DNA of 54,783 bases from Bradyrhizobium uaiense (GCF_010811875.1 NZ_VKHP01000026.1:1-54783), one strand, 5' to 3'. Numbered from the stretch's first letter, positions 43,723-52,169 are shown. Notes: a model not told the origin generated them from the sequence alone. Translations and numbers: made by a program.

Positions 43723-45081
43723 CTATTGCGAGGCGACTTCCTTGCCCTGCTCCTTGAACACCTTGGTCCAATCCTTGACCAGGAGATCGAGCGCCTGCTG
43801 TGCCGTGCCCTTGTCGGCAACGACGTAGTCATGCACCCGCTTCTGCATGTCGAGCAGCAGCTGCGCGTAGGACGGCTCGGCCCAGAAGTCCTTGACGATA
43901 CCCATCGACTCCAGGAATTGCGGCGCGAACGCCGCGCTCTTGGGGAAGTCGGGCGCGTCGACCACGGCCTTGAGGGCGGAGTAGCCGCCGATCTGCCACC
44001 ATTTCTGCTGCACGGCCGGCTGCGCGAACCACTTGATGTAGGCGAGCGCGTCGTCCTTGTGGTCGGAGGTCGCCACCACCGAGATGCCCTGGCCGCCAAG
44101 CTGGGTGAAATGCCCCTTCGGACCGGCCGGATTGACGAAGAATCCGATCTTGTCGCCGCCGACATTCGGATCCTTGTAGAGGCCGGGGAAGAAGGCGAAC
44201 CAGTTCATCTGCATCGCGACCTGGCCGGACTTGAAGGCATCAAGTCCTTCCTGCATGTAGGCGTTGGTCATGCCCGGCGCGGTGCAACACTTGTAGAGCT
44301 CCTTGTAGAACTCGAGCCCCTTGGCCGCGTCGGCCGAGTTGACGATGCCCTGCATCTGGTACGGCTTCTTCGGATTGTCGTAGGCGAAGCCGTAATTGTA
44401 GAGCACGTTGGTCACGCCCATCGTGATCCCCTCCGAGCCGCGCTCGGTGAAGATGTAGGCGCCATAGACCTTCTTGCCGTCGATCTCGCGGCCCTGGAAG
44501 AACTCGCCGATCTGCTTCAGTTCGTCATAGGTCTTCGGCGGCGCCAGGTCGCGGCCGTACTTGGCCTTGAACGCGGATTGGATCTCGGGCCGCGCGAACC
44601 AGTCCTTGCGGTAGGTCCAGCCCACGGCATCGGCCATGGCCGGCAGCGCCCAGTAGTTCGGCGTGTTCTTCGGCCACTGCGAGTAGCCGACGACGGTCGC
44701 CGAGACGAAATCGTCCATCGAGATCTTCTCCTTATCGAAGAAGTCGTTGAGCTTGACGTACCACTTGTTCTCGGCGGCACCGCCGATCCACTGGCTGTCG
44801 CCGATGATCAGGTCGCAGAGCTTGCCGTGGGAATTCAGTTCGTTGAGGAAGCGATCGGCGTAGCTCGTCCAGGGGACGAACTCGTATTTCATCTCGATGC
44901 CGGATTGCTTGGTGAAGTCCTTGCCCAGCTCGACCAGCGCGTTGGCAGGATCCCAAGCCGCCCAGCAAAGTGTCAGCTGCTTGCCTTGCGCTGCGGCTTG
45001 CCCGCCGCCGAGCCCCCCGAGGGCTGCGGCCGCAACAACCACGGACGCCGCCGTACTGCGTAACCATCCCAATCTTCGCAT
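43723..45081 (-). CDS. ABC substrate-binding protein for sugar/polyol
   Basis: A 452-residue extracellular solute-binding protein of the family 1 (MalE-like) type. I chose ATG at 45081 because GGAGG stands eight bases upstream; the ATG two codons earlier is too close to that site. The signal peptide starts MRRLGWLRSTAASVVV and ends near GGQAAAQG. The mature protein begins LTLCWAAWDPANALVELGKDF. It heads the operon that ends in dhaK, which points to dihydroxyacetone, glycerol or a related polyol as ligand; glycerol dehydrogenase genes are not present in the operon. Confidence 0.92.
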   Translation of the reverse strand: MRRLGWLRSTAASVVVAAAALGGLGGGQAAAQGKQLTLCWAAWDPANALVELGKDFTKQSGIEMKYEFVPWTSYADRFLNELNSHGKLCDLIIGDSQWIGGAAENKWYVKLNDFFDKEKISMDDFVSATVVGYSQWPKNTPNYWALPAMADAVGWTYRKDWFARPEIQSAFKAKYGRDLAPPKTYDELKQIGEFFQGREIDGKKVYGAYIFTERGSEGITMGVTNVLYNYGFAYDNPKKPYQMQGIVNSADAAKGLEFYKELYKCCTAPGMTNAYMQEGLDAFKSGQVAMQMNWFAFFPGLYKDPNVGGDKIGFFVNPAGPKGHFTQLGGQGISVVATSDHKDDALAYIKWFAQPAVQQKWWQIGGYSALKAVVDAPDFPKSAAFAPQFLESMGIVKDFWAEPSYAQLLLDMQKRVHDYVVADKGTAQQALDLLVKDWTKVFKEQGKEVASQ

Positions 45082-45269
45082 ATCCATTTCCTCCATATCG
45101 TTGAAGCACCTAACCCGCTCGACGCATCCCTGCCGGATTGACGCCGAGGATTTCGAAAACGAGTTGATGAGCGATGATGGAGGGCGAAACGAAGCGCTTC
45201 CGGACATTGCAGTCCGGATGGCTGGGCTCCTCCCACACATCTGCTCGATGCGCGATGTTTATCGTTTTT

Positions 45270-45308
45270 GTAATACTAAACGTATTACTAAATTCGGGAG
45301 GCCGTCAA
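45270..45308 (-). promoter_or_regulatory. Promoter with perfect palindromic operator for the polyol/Dha operon
   Basis: GTAATACTAAACGTATTAC (45270-45288) has perfect 7-bp arms around a 5-bp centre. On the minus strand TTGACG (45308-45303) is a good -35, and the palindrome covers where the -10 would lie. A regulator bound here would block transcription. It is about 190 bp before the binding-protein start. Confidence 0.55.
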
Positions 45309-45651
45309 GGCGGTTTCTCACGTGCCCCAAAGAAAGGCTCGCCAAGCTCGCTGGCACGAACGTATCCACCGCAGTGCAGCGATGGGGACTCTCGGACTTC
45401 CAGCGGGCGACGATCGCCGCGCGGATCATCGCAGCGCGCAAGGAGGCCGAATTTTGCTGTATTGCAGCAGAATCTCATCGCAGCCGCACGATGACATGAA
45501 AGGCTGCGACGACTGGCCTCCGATTACGACGAATCGGATCGCAGCTCTCGCACAGTCTTGACGGCTGCGCCTGGCAACGCGACCCGGCGCTACGCCGACC
45601 ACGAAAAACACCAAGCGTGGCCCGGCGTCCGTGTTTAATAAATCATTTTAC

Positions 45652-45661
45652 TGAACGTTCA
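45652..45661. promoter_or_regulatory. TGAACGTTCA palindrome
   Basis: A perfect 10-bp palindrome within ACTGAACGTTCATT, of the kind bound by several TetR-family repressors. No regulator gene flanks it, and it overlaps the stop of the small frame at 45659. It may be chance or a leftover site. Confidence 0.25.
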
Positions 45662-45802
45662 TTTCCCCTCGAACACGGGGGTCGGCGGCTCGATATCCTT
45701 GTCGAACGCATCGGCGGTGTTGGCAAAGCCGCGTTGCGCATGCGCCGCAGCGCTCCGCGCGATCGGCAGCATTGCCGTCGAGCGCCTGGCAACCCCTGGC
45801 AT
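45659..45802 (-). pseudogene. Possible C-terminal gene remnant
   Basis: A 47-codon frame ends HAQRGFANTADAFDKD, then IEPPTPVFEGK, with normal-looking codon use. No ribosome site precedes the ATG at 45802, and the frame extends upstream to a TAG near 45881. It looks like the tail of a longer protein whose beginning is gone; I do not recognise the family. Confidence 0.25.
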
Positions 45803-46021
45803 CGCGACGTGAAACAAGATGCACGATGCCGTCAATGCCGCTTCATAGCGGCAGAACCCACGCGTGCCCGAAGCGAGCGTCTACGGACAATTCGAAGCCG
45901 CATCGATCCTAACCGTCACGCGATGCTATGAGAAGGCGTCACGCTACATTTCTGCGAACTTAGACACGTCGATCTGTCGCGCGACAAAGATTGCGTTGGC
46001 CACCCGATGGAGGCGCCGCCA

Positions 46022-47086
46022 TCAATCAGGTATCCATCTGATGGAAGCCGGATCGGCGGGCCGCGTGGTCGTGTACGTGATCAAATCGTATCCCCGCTCG
46101 ACGACGAGATCGGCCGCCTCGATGAAACCATCGTCATTCCCGTCGTTCGAGCTATGCATGGTAACATCGCTCATGCGGACATCCTGGTTCGTCAGCGATA
46201 GCCTGACGACGCCCTGATGGTCTCGAATTGGCTTGCAAATCGGAATGAGCCTCGCCTCAAAGTTTGTCGGGTGATAGGGCTTGAGGCGCAGGTTCTTGTA
46301 GAAGGCTCGGTCTCCCTCGATCGACAGCACGCTTTTGCAAGCTGCTGAATTGACCATGAGGCCACAGACCGATGCATCCGACCCGACGTAGATCGGATAG
46401 GTCTCTCCGCGTTCAAGCCTGGCACCGGAGAACGTTATCAGCCTCGACGTGTATTCGACCGGCGCGCTCTGTATCTGATCCTTGAGGGGGACGCGTTCGT
46501 AAGCCGTGAACGCAAACGTGCGTTTGCACGTTGCAGTCTCCGCACTCCTTATCTTAGTCAAGAAATTGCCAAGGTGCGCCGCTATCTCTCCCGACAGGAA
46601 CTCGGCCGGATGGCTGCCGTCCGCGTATAGTTCCTTCGCATCCACATTCCTGGATTTGGCGACGGCCGCAATGATGTCCCTCACATCAAGGTAATACCAA
46701 TCCTGCTTCTGGCAGACCGAGATGCAGGCAGAGATGATCGTTCTTGATGCATTGACGTCGCTCACCGGTATGCAGACGAAAACCGGTTCGCAATTGGCGC
46801 GTTTGGCAGAATGCCCAATCCACTCAACCCATCTCACGACATCGTAATAGTCGATCGCATTGGCCGAAAGGAGCGAAAAATCGATGACGCACGTATCGAC
46901 AATGCAGAATTCCGAGCCTTGAAAGAAGTCGCCCTGGGCGAAGTAAGGACCGAGCAAGGACGGCGACGCACCGATCCGCCCTGCTGATTTCACATCAATT
47001 GTGTCGTCAGCATCCAGAAACTTTTGAAAGAATCCCGCCTTCAAGATGCTGTTTGACTGTCCCAGGATCGAAATGTTCAGCGACAT
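46022..47086 (-). CDS. SGNH-hydrolase-like protein
   Basis: A 354-residue protein with SGNH-type features: the N-terminal block ISILGQSNSILKAG (Ser nucleophile in GQSN) and DGSHPAEFLSGEIAAHL (Asp-x-x-His block) near residue 185. The C-terminal 160 residues form a separate domain of beta character. I chose ATG at 47086 behind GAGGGCGG; a start at 47155 would overlap the divergent gene. Base composition is visibly lower in GC than the flanking operons. Relatives of this type are often polysaccharide O-acyl hydrolases or transferases; the role here is unknown. Confidence 0.7.
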   Translation of the reverse strand: MSLNISILGQSNSILKAGFFQKFLDADDTIDVKSAGRIGASPSLLGPYFAQGDFFQGSEFCIVDTCVIDFSLLSANAIDYYDVVRWVEWIGHSAKRANCEPVFVCIPVSDVNASRTIISACISVCQKQDWYYLDVRDIIAAVAKSRNVDAKELYADGSHPAEFLSGEIAAHLGNFLTKIRSAETATCKRTFAFTAYERVPLKDQIQSAPVEYTSRLITFSGARLERGETYPIYVGSDASVCGLMVNSAACKSVLSIEGDRAFYKNLRLKPYHPTNFEARLIPICKPIRDHQGVVRLSLTNQDVRMSDVTMHSSNDGNDDGFIEAADLVVERGYDLITYTTTRPADPASIRWIPD

Positions 47087-47117
47087 CGGATTGACCGCCC
47101 TCAGATGGAACCGCTCA

Positions 47118-47888
47118 ATGACATCGAACACACCCGATGGAGAACCCCGCCACACCGCGTCAACGACATCGATTGTCTATGCTGCAGTGACGTTAACAAT
47201 TGTCGCGGCGCTCTGTCTACCATCCGAGGGCCGAGCGCAAAATGCGCGATCCGTATGCGACAAGACCGATACGCAATTCGCCGTAACAGCGACTGTGCCT
47301 GACAATGCGGATGCTCTGCGCAAATATGAAAGAAATGTGTCCAGCCTAACCAGTGACGTTTCAACGGTCATGCTGGGTGACTCGCTGGTTGAGGCGTGGC
47401 CGAAAGAACTATCCGGCGCGCTCGGCGCTGGACCCGTAGCCAATCTCGGCGTCGGACGCGACAGGATTCAGAACACACTCTGGTTCATCGAGCATGAACG
47501 CGAGCGACTGCGGCAAATCAAGCCAAAAAGGATTATCGTTCTGGTCGGAACCAACAACATCTATCTCGATAAGCCCTGCGGAGTGATGCAATCATATCGC
47601 AAGCTGTTTGGCGAGATCAGATCGCTTTGGCCGAGCGGCAAGATCTATAGCATCCACATTCTCCCGCGAGGCGAGCAGATGAAGGGCGCGGCTGAGAACA
47701 TTGGATATGTCAACTCCGAACTCAGCAGGACAAGCAGGGAACTCGGAATCAGAACGATCGACGCCTCTGGCGTCGCGTGCGGAATGACGACGCCGTGCGC
47801 CAACTACAAGAGCGATCTGCTGCACCTCACACCACCCGGATACGAAGCGCTCACCAAGATCACCAGAGACGGCATTGGCTCGCCCTAG
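47118..47888 (+). CDS. GDSL/SGNH-family esterase, exported
   Basis: A 256-residue protein with the four SGNH blocks: VMLGDSLVEAW (Ser), NLGVGRDRIQNTL (Gly), VLVGTNNIYL (Asn) and SDLLHLTPPGY (Asp and His). The N-terminus has a hydrophobic stretch around VYAAVTLTIVAALCL ending near GRAQNA, so it is probably exported. It would hydrolyse acyl esters, perhaps on a polysaccharide or lipid. The start is ATG at 47118, only 31 bp from the divergent SGNH gene start, so at least one promoter must lie inside the opposite gene. Its GC content is lower than that of its neighbours. Confidence 0.85.
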   Translation: MTSNTPDGEPRHTASTTSIVYAAVTLTIVAALCLPSEGRAQNARSVCDKTDTQFAVTATVPDNADALRKYERNVSSLTSDVSTVMLGDSLVEAWPKELSGALGAGPVANLGVGRDRIQNTLWFIEHERERLRQIKPKRIIVLVGTNNIYLDKPCGVMQSYRKLFGEIRSLWPSGKIYSIHILPRGEQMKGAAENIGYVNSELSRTSRELGIRTIDASGVACGMTTPCANYKSDLLHLTPPGYEALTKITRDGIGSP

Positions 47889-48056
47889 CTATTCAGCTCG
47901 ACTGCGACGCAACGGGTGGACGGCGGCCGCTCGTTGCAGGAAATCGCCTGTCGCAGATCGCGCGTCAATAGACCGAACGCGTGAGGTCACCACTCACAAG
48001 CCTGCGATTCCAAATTGCCATCTCTTAATGTGCTGACAAGCGCGTGAACCAGCGGG

Positions 48057-49304
48057 CTAGAGGTCTTTCTCGGCAAGCCTGCGAAACGCGTCGGGCACCG
48101 AACGAATAGCCTCGAGCGCCGCCGAGCCGTATCCGATCGCCTCCCAGCCGAAGCGATCGCGGATCTTGTCGATCGCACAGTCGGCCGCCCAGCGGGCCAT
48201 CCCGGTCGGACTGCCGGGGCGTAGCGCTTCATCCGCTAGTCCGAGCGGAAGCTCCAGCGCAAGATCCCAGTGCTCCTCGAGATGCGACACCGAGATCGCC
48301 AGCAGCGAGATGATCTTCTCGCCCGGGTGGTCAGCTAACGTGACGCGCACCAAATTCTCGGCGAGCCGGGCGAGGGTCACCGTCGTGCACACCGGCGCAT
48401 CGAGCGTGATCGAGCGCGTCACCGACTTCAGGTCGGCGAAACGAACGCGCACCGTCACGGTTCGTCCGGGCCGGGCTTTCGCCCGAAGCCGCGTGGCGAC
48501 ACGATCCGCGAGATGAAGCAGCGTCGGGCGAATGATCTGCACGACCGCGGGCTTTCGGCCAAGCGCCGACTGCGCTCCTGCCGATCGCGCGCGCCGATGC
48601 GGCTTGAGTTGTCGCGGATCGCGGTTCCAGGCCAGCGCTGCAAGTTTCTCTCCGGCCGCCGGACCGAGCAACCGCGTCAGCGAACGTTCCGACAATTCGG
48701 CGAGCTGCCCGATGGTCGCGACACCGATCGCGTCCAGCCGCGTCCTCGTGACCGGCCCTACTCCCCACATCAACTCAACCGGCAATGCGTGAAGGAAGCT
48801 GAGCTCGGCGGCGGGATCAACGACGACGAGCCCGTCAGGCTTTGCGACCTGCGAGGCGATCTTTGCCAGATGCTTGGTGCGCGCGACGCCCACCGAGATC
48901 GGAAGCCCAAGCTCGGTGCGCACCCGCCGCCGGATCGTCGCCGCTATTTCGGCGGGCGTTCCGAACAGATGAGTGCAGCCGGCAACGTCCGCGAACGCCT
49001 CGTCGATAGAAATGCGCTCGACGAGCGGCGTGAAGTCACCGATCACCTTGATGGCCGCGTCACCCAGCCGTTGATAATCGCTGAAGTGGCCGCCGACGAA
49101 AATGAGTTGCGGACAAAGTTGGCGCGCGTCCCGTCCCGACATGCCGCCATGCACCCCGAAGGCCTTGGCCTCATAGGAGGCGGCAAGCACAACGCCGCCA
49201 CCGACGGCGATCGGCTTGCCTCGCAGCGACGGTTCAAGCAGCTGCTCGACCGACGCGTAAAATGCATCCAGGTCCGCGTGAAGGATGGTGGCTGCATCTG
49301 CCAT
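48057..49304 (-). CDS. dinB: DNA polymerase IV (Y-family)
   Basis: A 415-residue Y-family translesion polymerase. Catalytic motifs are HADLDAFYASVEQ (first Asp of the metal site), SYEAKAFGVHGGMSG, and SIDEAFADVAG (Asp-Glu). The helix-hairpin-helix region is MWGVGPVTRTRLDAIGVATIGQLAEL. A little-finger domain with RVRFADLKSVTRSITL follows. The C-terminus is longer than in E. coli DinB and lacks an obvious beta-clamp motif. A consensus alphaproteobacterial LexA box lies 63 bp upstream of the start, so SOS induction is expected. Confidence 0.95.
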   Translation of the reverse strand: MADAATILHADLDAFYASVEQLLEPSLRGKPIAVGGGVVLAASYEAKAFGVHGGMSGRDARQLCPQLIFVGGHFSDYQRLGDAAIKVIGDFTPLVERISIDEAFADVAGCTHLFGTPAEIAATIRRRVRTELGLPISVGVARTKHLAKIASQVAKPDGLVVVDPAAELSFLHALPVELMWGVGPVTRTRLDAIGVATIGQLAELSERSLTRLLGPAAGEKLAALAWNRDPRQLKPHRRARSAGAQSALGRKPAVVQIIRPTLLHLADRVATRLRAKARPGRTVTVRVRFADLKSVTRSITLDAPVCTTVTLARLAENLVRVTLADHPGEKIISLLAISVSHLEEHWDLALELPLGLADEALRPGSPTGMARWAADCAIDKIRDRFGWEAIGYGSAALEAIRSVPDAFRRLAEKDL

Positions 49305-49610
49305 CTCGCCCCATTCGCTCCTGACTTGACCGACGCCGCTCGCATTGGGCGGGGCCGCGAACGTTAGAACAAAATAGGAACATTCTCAACCTCGCTTTTT
49401 TGTCGTCGCGGCGGGCGGCGCTATGGAGCCGCGGGCCGTCGACGGCTCGGGAAAGGATCCGCGCGAGGCGCGTCGGCAGATCGCTCCACATCCACGATGG
49501 CACGCGCTGCCAAGGATAGACGCGGCGACACGCGGCTCTCACCCGGCCGGGCCGCCCCGCTGATGTGCCGCCGACTTTGACGAACAGGGTTTTTCGGATA
49601 GACATTTCGA
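49305..49610. other. Intergenic region upstream of dinB
   Basis: A 306-bp gap between divergent genes. Apart from the LexA box at 49367-49381 I see no recognisable signal; the remainder is GC-rich with only short frames. Confidence 0.5.
49367..49381 (-). promoter_or_regulatory. LexA box (SOS operator) of dinB
   Basis: On the minus strand GTTCCTATTTTGTTC is an exact GTTC-N7-GTTC direct repeat, the established alphaproteobacterial LexA operator. Confidence 0.88.
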
Positions 49611-49877
49611 ATGACCGACCACTCTCATCAGGTGGACTTCCAAGCCGCGGCCTACCTTTACAAATGGCCTTCTCTCAACAATTCCCGGCGAGAGGATCGC
49701 GCGCCTTACATGGTCGTCAACGGTACGCTCGACCATTGCATTCGGAATTTCATGAGCAAGCCTGAGAAGACGCGACATCTCTACGAAATCCGGACCAGGT
49801 CGCAGCCTCCCCTCGTCCCCGACGTGTTGTCGCCGGAGCATGTGATCGAGCTTTCCAGGCTGCGCGAGTTTCTCTGA
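49611..49877 (+). CDS. Hypothetical protein, 88 aa
   Basis: An 88-residue hydrophilic protein with no signal peptide or membrane segment. It begins MTDHSHQVDFQAAAYLY and has a C-terminal helix SPEHVIELSRLREFL. Codon use is gene-like and the frame has no competing long frame of quality. I do not recognise it. The ribosome site is weak (GGATAG about 13 bases upstream). It is divergent from dinB and stands alone. Confidence 0.5.
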   Translation: MTDHSHQVDFQAAAYLYKWPSLNNSRREDRAPYMVVNGTLDHCIRNFMSKPEKTRHLYEIRTRSQPPLVPDVLSPEHVIELSRLREFL

Positions 49878-50100
49878 AGCGTCGTTTCAGCAGACATGAT
49901 CCCGGCGCGTGCCGGTCGCGGGCAGGCTTATCCATCCGTCGTACGCCTGGAGCCGGATTGTTTGCCCGGTTAGGGCTCGCTACAATCGCTCCGCTCTCTG
50001 GCTAACGGGTGTCCATTGCGGCATCATACCCCCGCGTCGATCTCCGGTGAGACTTGCGAATCACCTGCACGACCGTTGATGGGGTATCGAGAGGCGCCGC

Positions 50101-51243
50101 ATGCGATTCAATCTGGCGATCTTGAGTGTGCTGGCCGCAAGACCCGAGCAGCGGATTCCACTTGAGGAGGTCAGCCGCGAAGTCAAGCGCATGATCGCGG
50201 CAGGCGATGCGGCCACGAAGTTGAAGCGATCGTCCGAACTTGGCGACGCCGACGTGTTCCAGTCCGGATGGGCCTCGATCAATGAAGCCGGACTGCAGAT
50301 CACGGATTCCGGACTCGCGCTCCTGCGCTCGCTTGAAGCTTCCCGCGCCGAACAGGAACGCATCGAACTGGAGCGCAACGCGCAGGAGCTCGACGAAAAG
50401 CAAGCAGAGCGTCTGGAGATCGTTGCCGCCGACACGCACGATGCGGTCAGCGATGCTGTTGTCGACCGGTCCGACGACATTGATCGGCAAATCCCCCGCG
50501 TGATGGATCACGACCTCGCCGATCGCACGACCTCGACCGCAAGCCCAGCCGCAGCCCCCGAACTGCTTGTGCATGCCCCGATCGTTCTAGAGCCGACATT
50601 TGGCTCCATTCACGAAACGGACCAAAGCGGTTCGTGGCTCTCGCGACTTGTAAAGCTCCTCCGCAGCAGCATGCCGGGATTTGCGCGAGGGCGGCGTCGG
50701 CGTTCAGCGGGCGACGTGCCGGATCGGAAAGCGGTCAATGGCGTGGGACTGCCGGGGTTGGCGGTTGCATGTCTCAGCCTGATCTCGGTCGTTGCTTGCG
50801 TTGCAGCAGCGATTGCCCTCGGTCAGAACTCTTCGCTGAAATCCGACATCGTCATGCTACGCCGGGAACTCGTCCCGTTGAGGGAGCGTCTGGCACGGCT
50901 CGAACAGGACGCCGCGAAACGCGAGGCTGCGCAACAGGAAGAAGCGGCGAGCAAGGCCGAGGCGGAAAGGAAGGCGGCGAACAGCGAACAGCCCGCACTC
51001 AGCCTCTCGCGAGAAGAGACTCAATTGATCAGGGAGTACATCAAGGCCGCGCCTTCGGCCGGCGCAGGCGGCCCGTCGATCAACGTCGGTGATCCCGTCA
51101 CCGGCGGAATGATTCCACTGCCGTCACCGCTGACCGAAAAAGTTCCGAGGCTCGCCGGTGCACGGTTTGCCATCCGCAACGGCGCGATCATCATCAGCAC
51201 ACGAAGCAGCCGCCGCGTCGATGCCGTGCTGGTACCGAACTAG
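50101..51243 (+). CDS. Hypothetical membrane protein with N-terminal winged-helix-like domain
   Basis: A 380-residue protein of unknown function. Residues 1-80 look like a small DNA-binding type fold (ILSVLAARPEQRIPLEEVSREVKRM ... INEAGLQITDSGLALL). An acidic, low-complexity linker follows, then a basic patch (RGRRRRS) and a single membrane helix around GLAVACLSLISVVACVAAAIAL. After the helix comes a coiled coil rich in Glu, Lys and Ala, and a C-terminal beta-like domain ending ISTRSSRRVDAVLVPN. A start at ATG 50101 gives the whole domain. The layout could couple a cytoplasmic DNA- or protein-binding head to a periplasmic coiled coil. Confidence 0.65.
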   Translation: MRFNLAILSVLAARPEQRIPLEEVSREVKRMIAAGDAATKLKRSSELGDADVFQSGWASINEAGLQITDSGLALLRSLEASRAEQERIELERNAQELDEKQAERLEIVAADTHDAVSDAVVDRSDDIDRQIPRVMDHDLADRTTSTASPAAAPELLVHAPIVLEPTFGSIHETDQSGSWLSRLVKLLRSSMPGFARGRRRRSAGDVPDRKAVNGVGLPGLAVACLSLISVVACVAAAIALGQNSSLKSDIVMLRRELVPLRERLARLEQDAAKREAAQQEEAASKAEAERKAANSEQPALSLSREETQLIREYIKAAPSAGAGGPSINVGDPVTGGMIPLPSPLTEKVPRLAGARFAIRNGAIIISTRSSRRVDAVLVPN

Positions 51244-51284
51244 AGCTTGATGGAATTAGGTTGAGCTTGTGCGGCGTCGAAAGT

Positions 51285-51311
51285 TCACCTCTACCGGGCG
51301 GGGAGAGGTGA
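51285..51311. other. Stem-loop after the hypothetical membrane-protein gene
   Basis: TCACCTCT and AGAGGTGA make a perfect 8-bp stem around a GC-rich 11-base loop, 41 bp after the stop at 51243. There is no T-tract on either side, so it may be a processing or repeat-type structure. Confidence 0.4.
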
Positions 51312-51388
51312 TCCGAAGCCTTGGCGGGCCGATTCAAGCAAAATTCATCCCGCTTTAGAGCTGCCGCCGTCGAGGGCGCTGCCAAAAT

Positions 51389-51411
51389 ATCGAAAACAAC
51401 CCCATGCAAAG
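51389..51411. repeat. 23-bp dispersed repeat, copy 2
   Basis: Identical over 23 bp and in the same orientation as 4242-4264, 47 kb away. It lies in the intergenic space between two convergent genes. Confidence 0.7.
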
Positions 51412-51602
51412 GAGCCGGCGGCGGCCGGCGTTCGACCGAGCAACTTGACACGTCGGGCAACTCAGGGATATTCTTCTAATATTCCGAAATTATACAAACG
51501 TCCGGTCGCCCGAGACTATCGCGTATGACATTTGCGGGCTTCTGCAACTGACGCTTCCAGTGGCAGAAGGGATACGGAACGCGCCTTATTCGCGGCCGCA
51601 GC

Positions 51603-52169
51603 CTACGGCTGATTGTTCGGCGGCCGCTCGATGAATTTCCGGCTGCCGTTGAGAAGCTCGAGGTTGTTGGCGATGACCGGATTGCCGGGATCGAGCGAAT
51701 AGGCCTTCTCGAACTTCCGCCGCGCGCCGTTCAGATTGCCACGCAGCATGAGGGAATAGCCCTGATCGTTGAGGATCTGGACGGTCTCGCCGCCAAGCCG
51801 GATCGCCTGCGCATAGGCCTGATCGGCAAGATCGAAGCGGCGAATCTTGTCGTAGCTTGCCGCGAGCCCGACCCAGGCTGTGACGTCCTTCGGCGCCTTC
51901 TCGACCGCGTCCTTGAAATAGCGCTGCGAGATGCCGTAGTTGCCGCGGTTGTACTGCTCGAGCCCCATCCGCACCGGCTCATCGGAGGGATAATATTTGA
52001 CGTCGGTCGGCTCCTGCACGGGATCGCCGCCCGGCGGATCCACGGGGGCTACGATCGCCGCCTCCCGCGTCGTGTAGTCACAGGCGCCGAGGCCGGTCGC
52101 CAAGCAGCAACAGATCAGCGCCGGCGCGAGACGATGCAATCCTCGCCCCGTTCCCCAAGTCCAGCGCAT
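51603..52169 (-). CDS. TadD-like tetratricopeptide lipoprotein
   Basis: A 188-residue lipoprotein with TPR repeats, matching TadD of the Flp/Tad pilus system, which helps place the secretin. The signal runs from MRWTWGTGRG to the lipobox TGLGAC, with Cys as the lipidated residue. TPR blocks include YNRGNYGISQRYFKDAVEKAP, AWVGLAASYDKIRRFDLADQAY and LMLRGNLNGARRKFEKAYSL. I chose ATG at 52169 with GGGG six to seven bases upstream; ATG at 52193 would add eight residues. It lies downstream of the CpaC secretin and a small lipoprotein gene, separated from the latter by 142 bp. Confidence 0.85.
   Translation of the reverse strand: MRWTWGTGRGLHRLAPALICCCLATGLGACDYTTREAAIVAPVDPPGGDPVQEPTDVKYYPSDEPVRMGLEQYNRGNYGISQRYFKDAVEKAPKDVTAWVGLAASYDKIRRFDLADQAYAQAIRLGGETVQILNDQGYSLMLRGNLNGARRKFEKAYSLDPGNPVIANNLELLNGSRKFIERPPNNQP

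Larger units (their letters stand above)
45082..46021. other. Long intergenic region upstream of the polyol/Dha operon
   Basis: A 940-bp region without a convincing full gene. It holds the palindrome/promoter at 45270-45308, the palindrome TGAACGTTCA at 45652-45661 and a possible gene remnant at 45659-45802. Between 45310 and 45640 I see only mixed-composition DNA with short open frames and a small imperfect repeat (TGCTG ... CAGCA near 45458). From 45803 to 46021 nothing is recognisable. Confidence 0.5.
51244..51602. other. Intergenic region with repeat and stem-loop
   Basis: A 359-bp gap between convergent genes. It holds the stem-loop at 51285-51311 and the 23-bp repeat at 51389-51411. 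An A/T-rich stretch (51470-51500) carries no assignable promoter, since both flanking genes end here. Confidence 0.5.
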
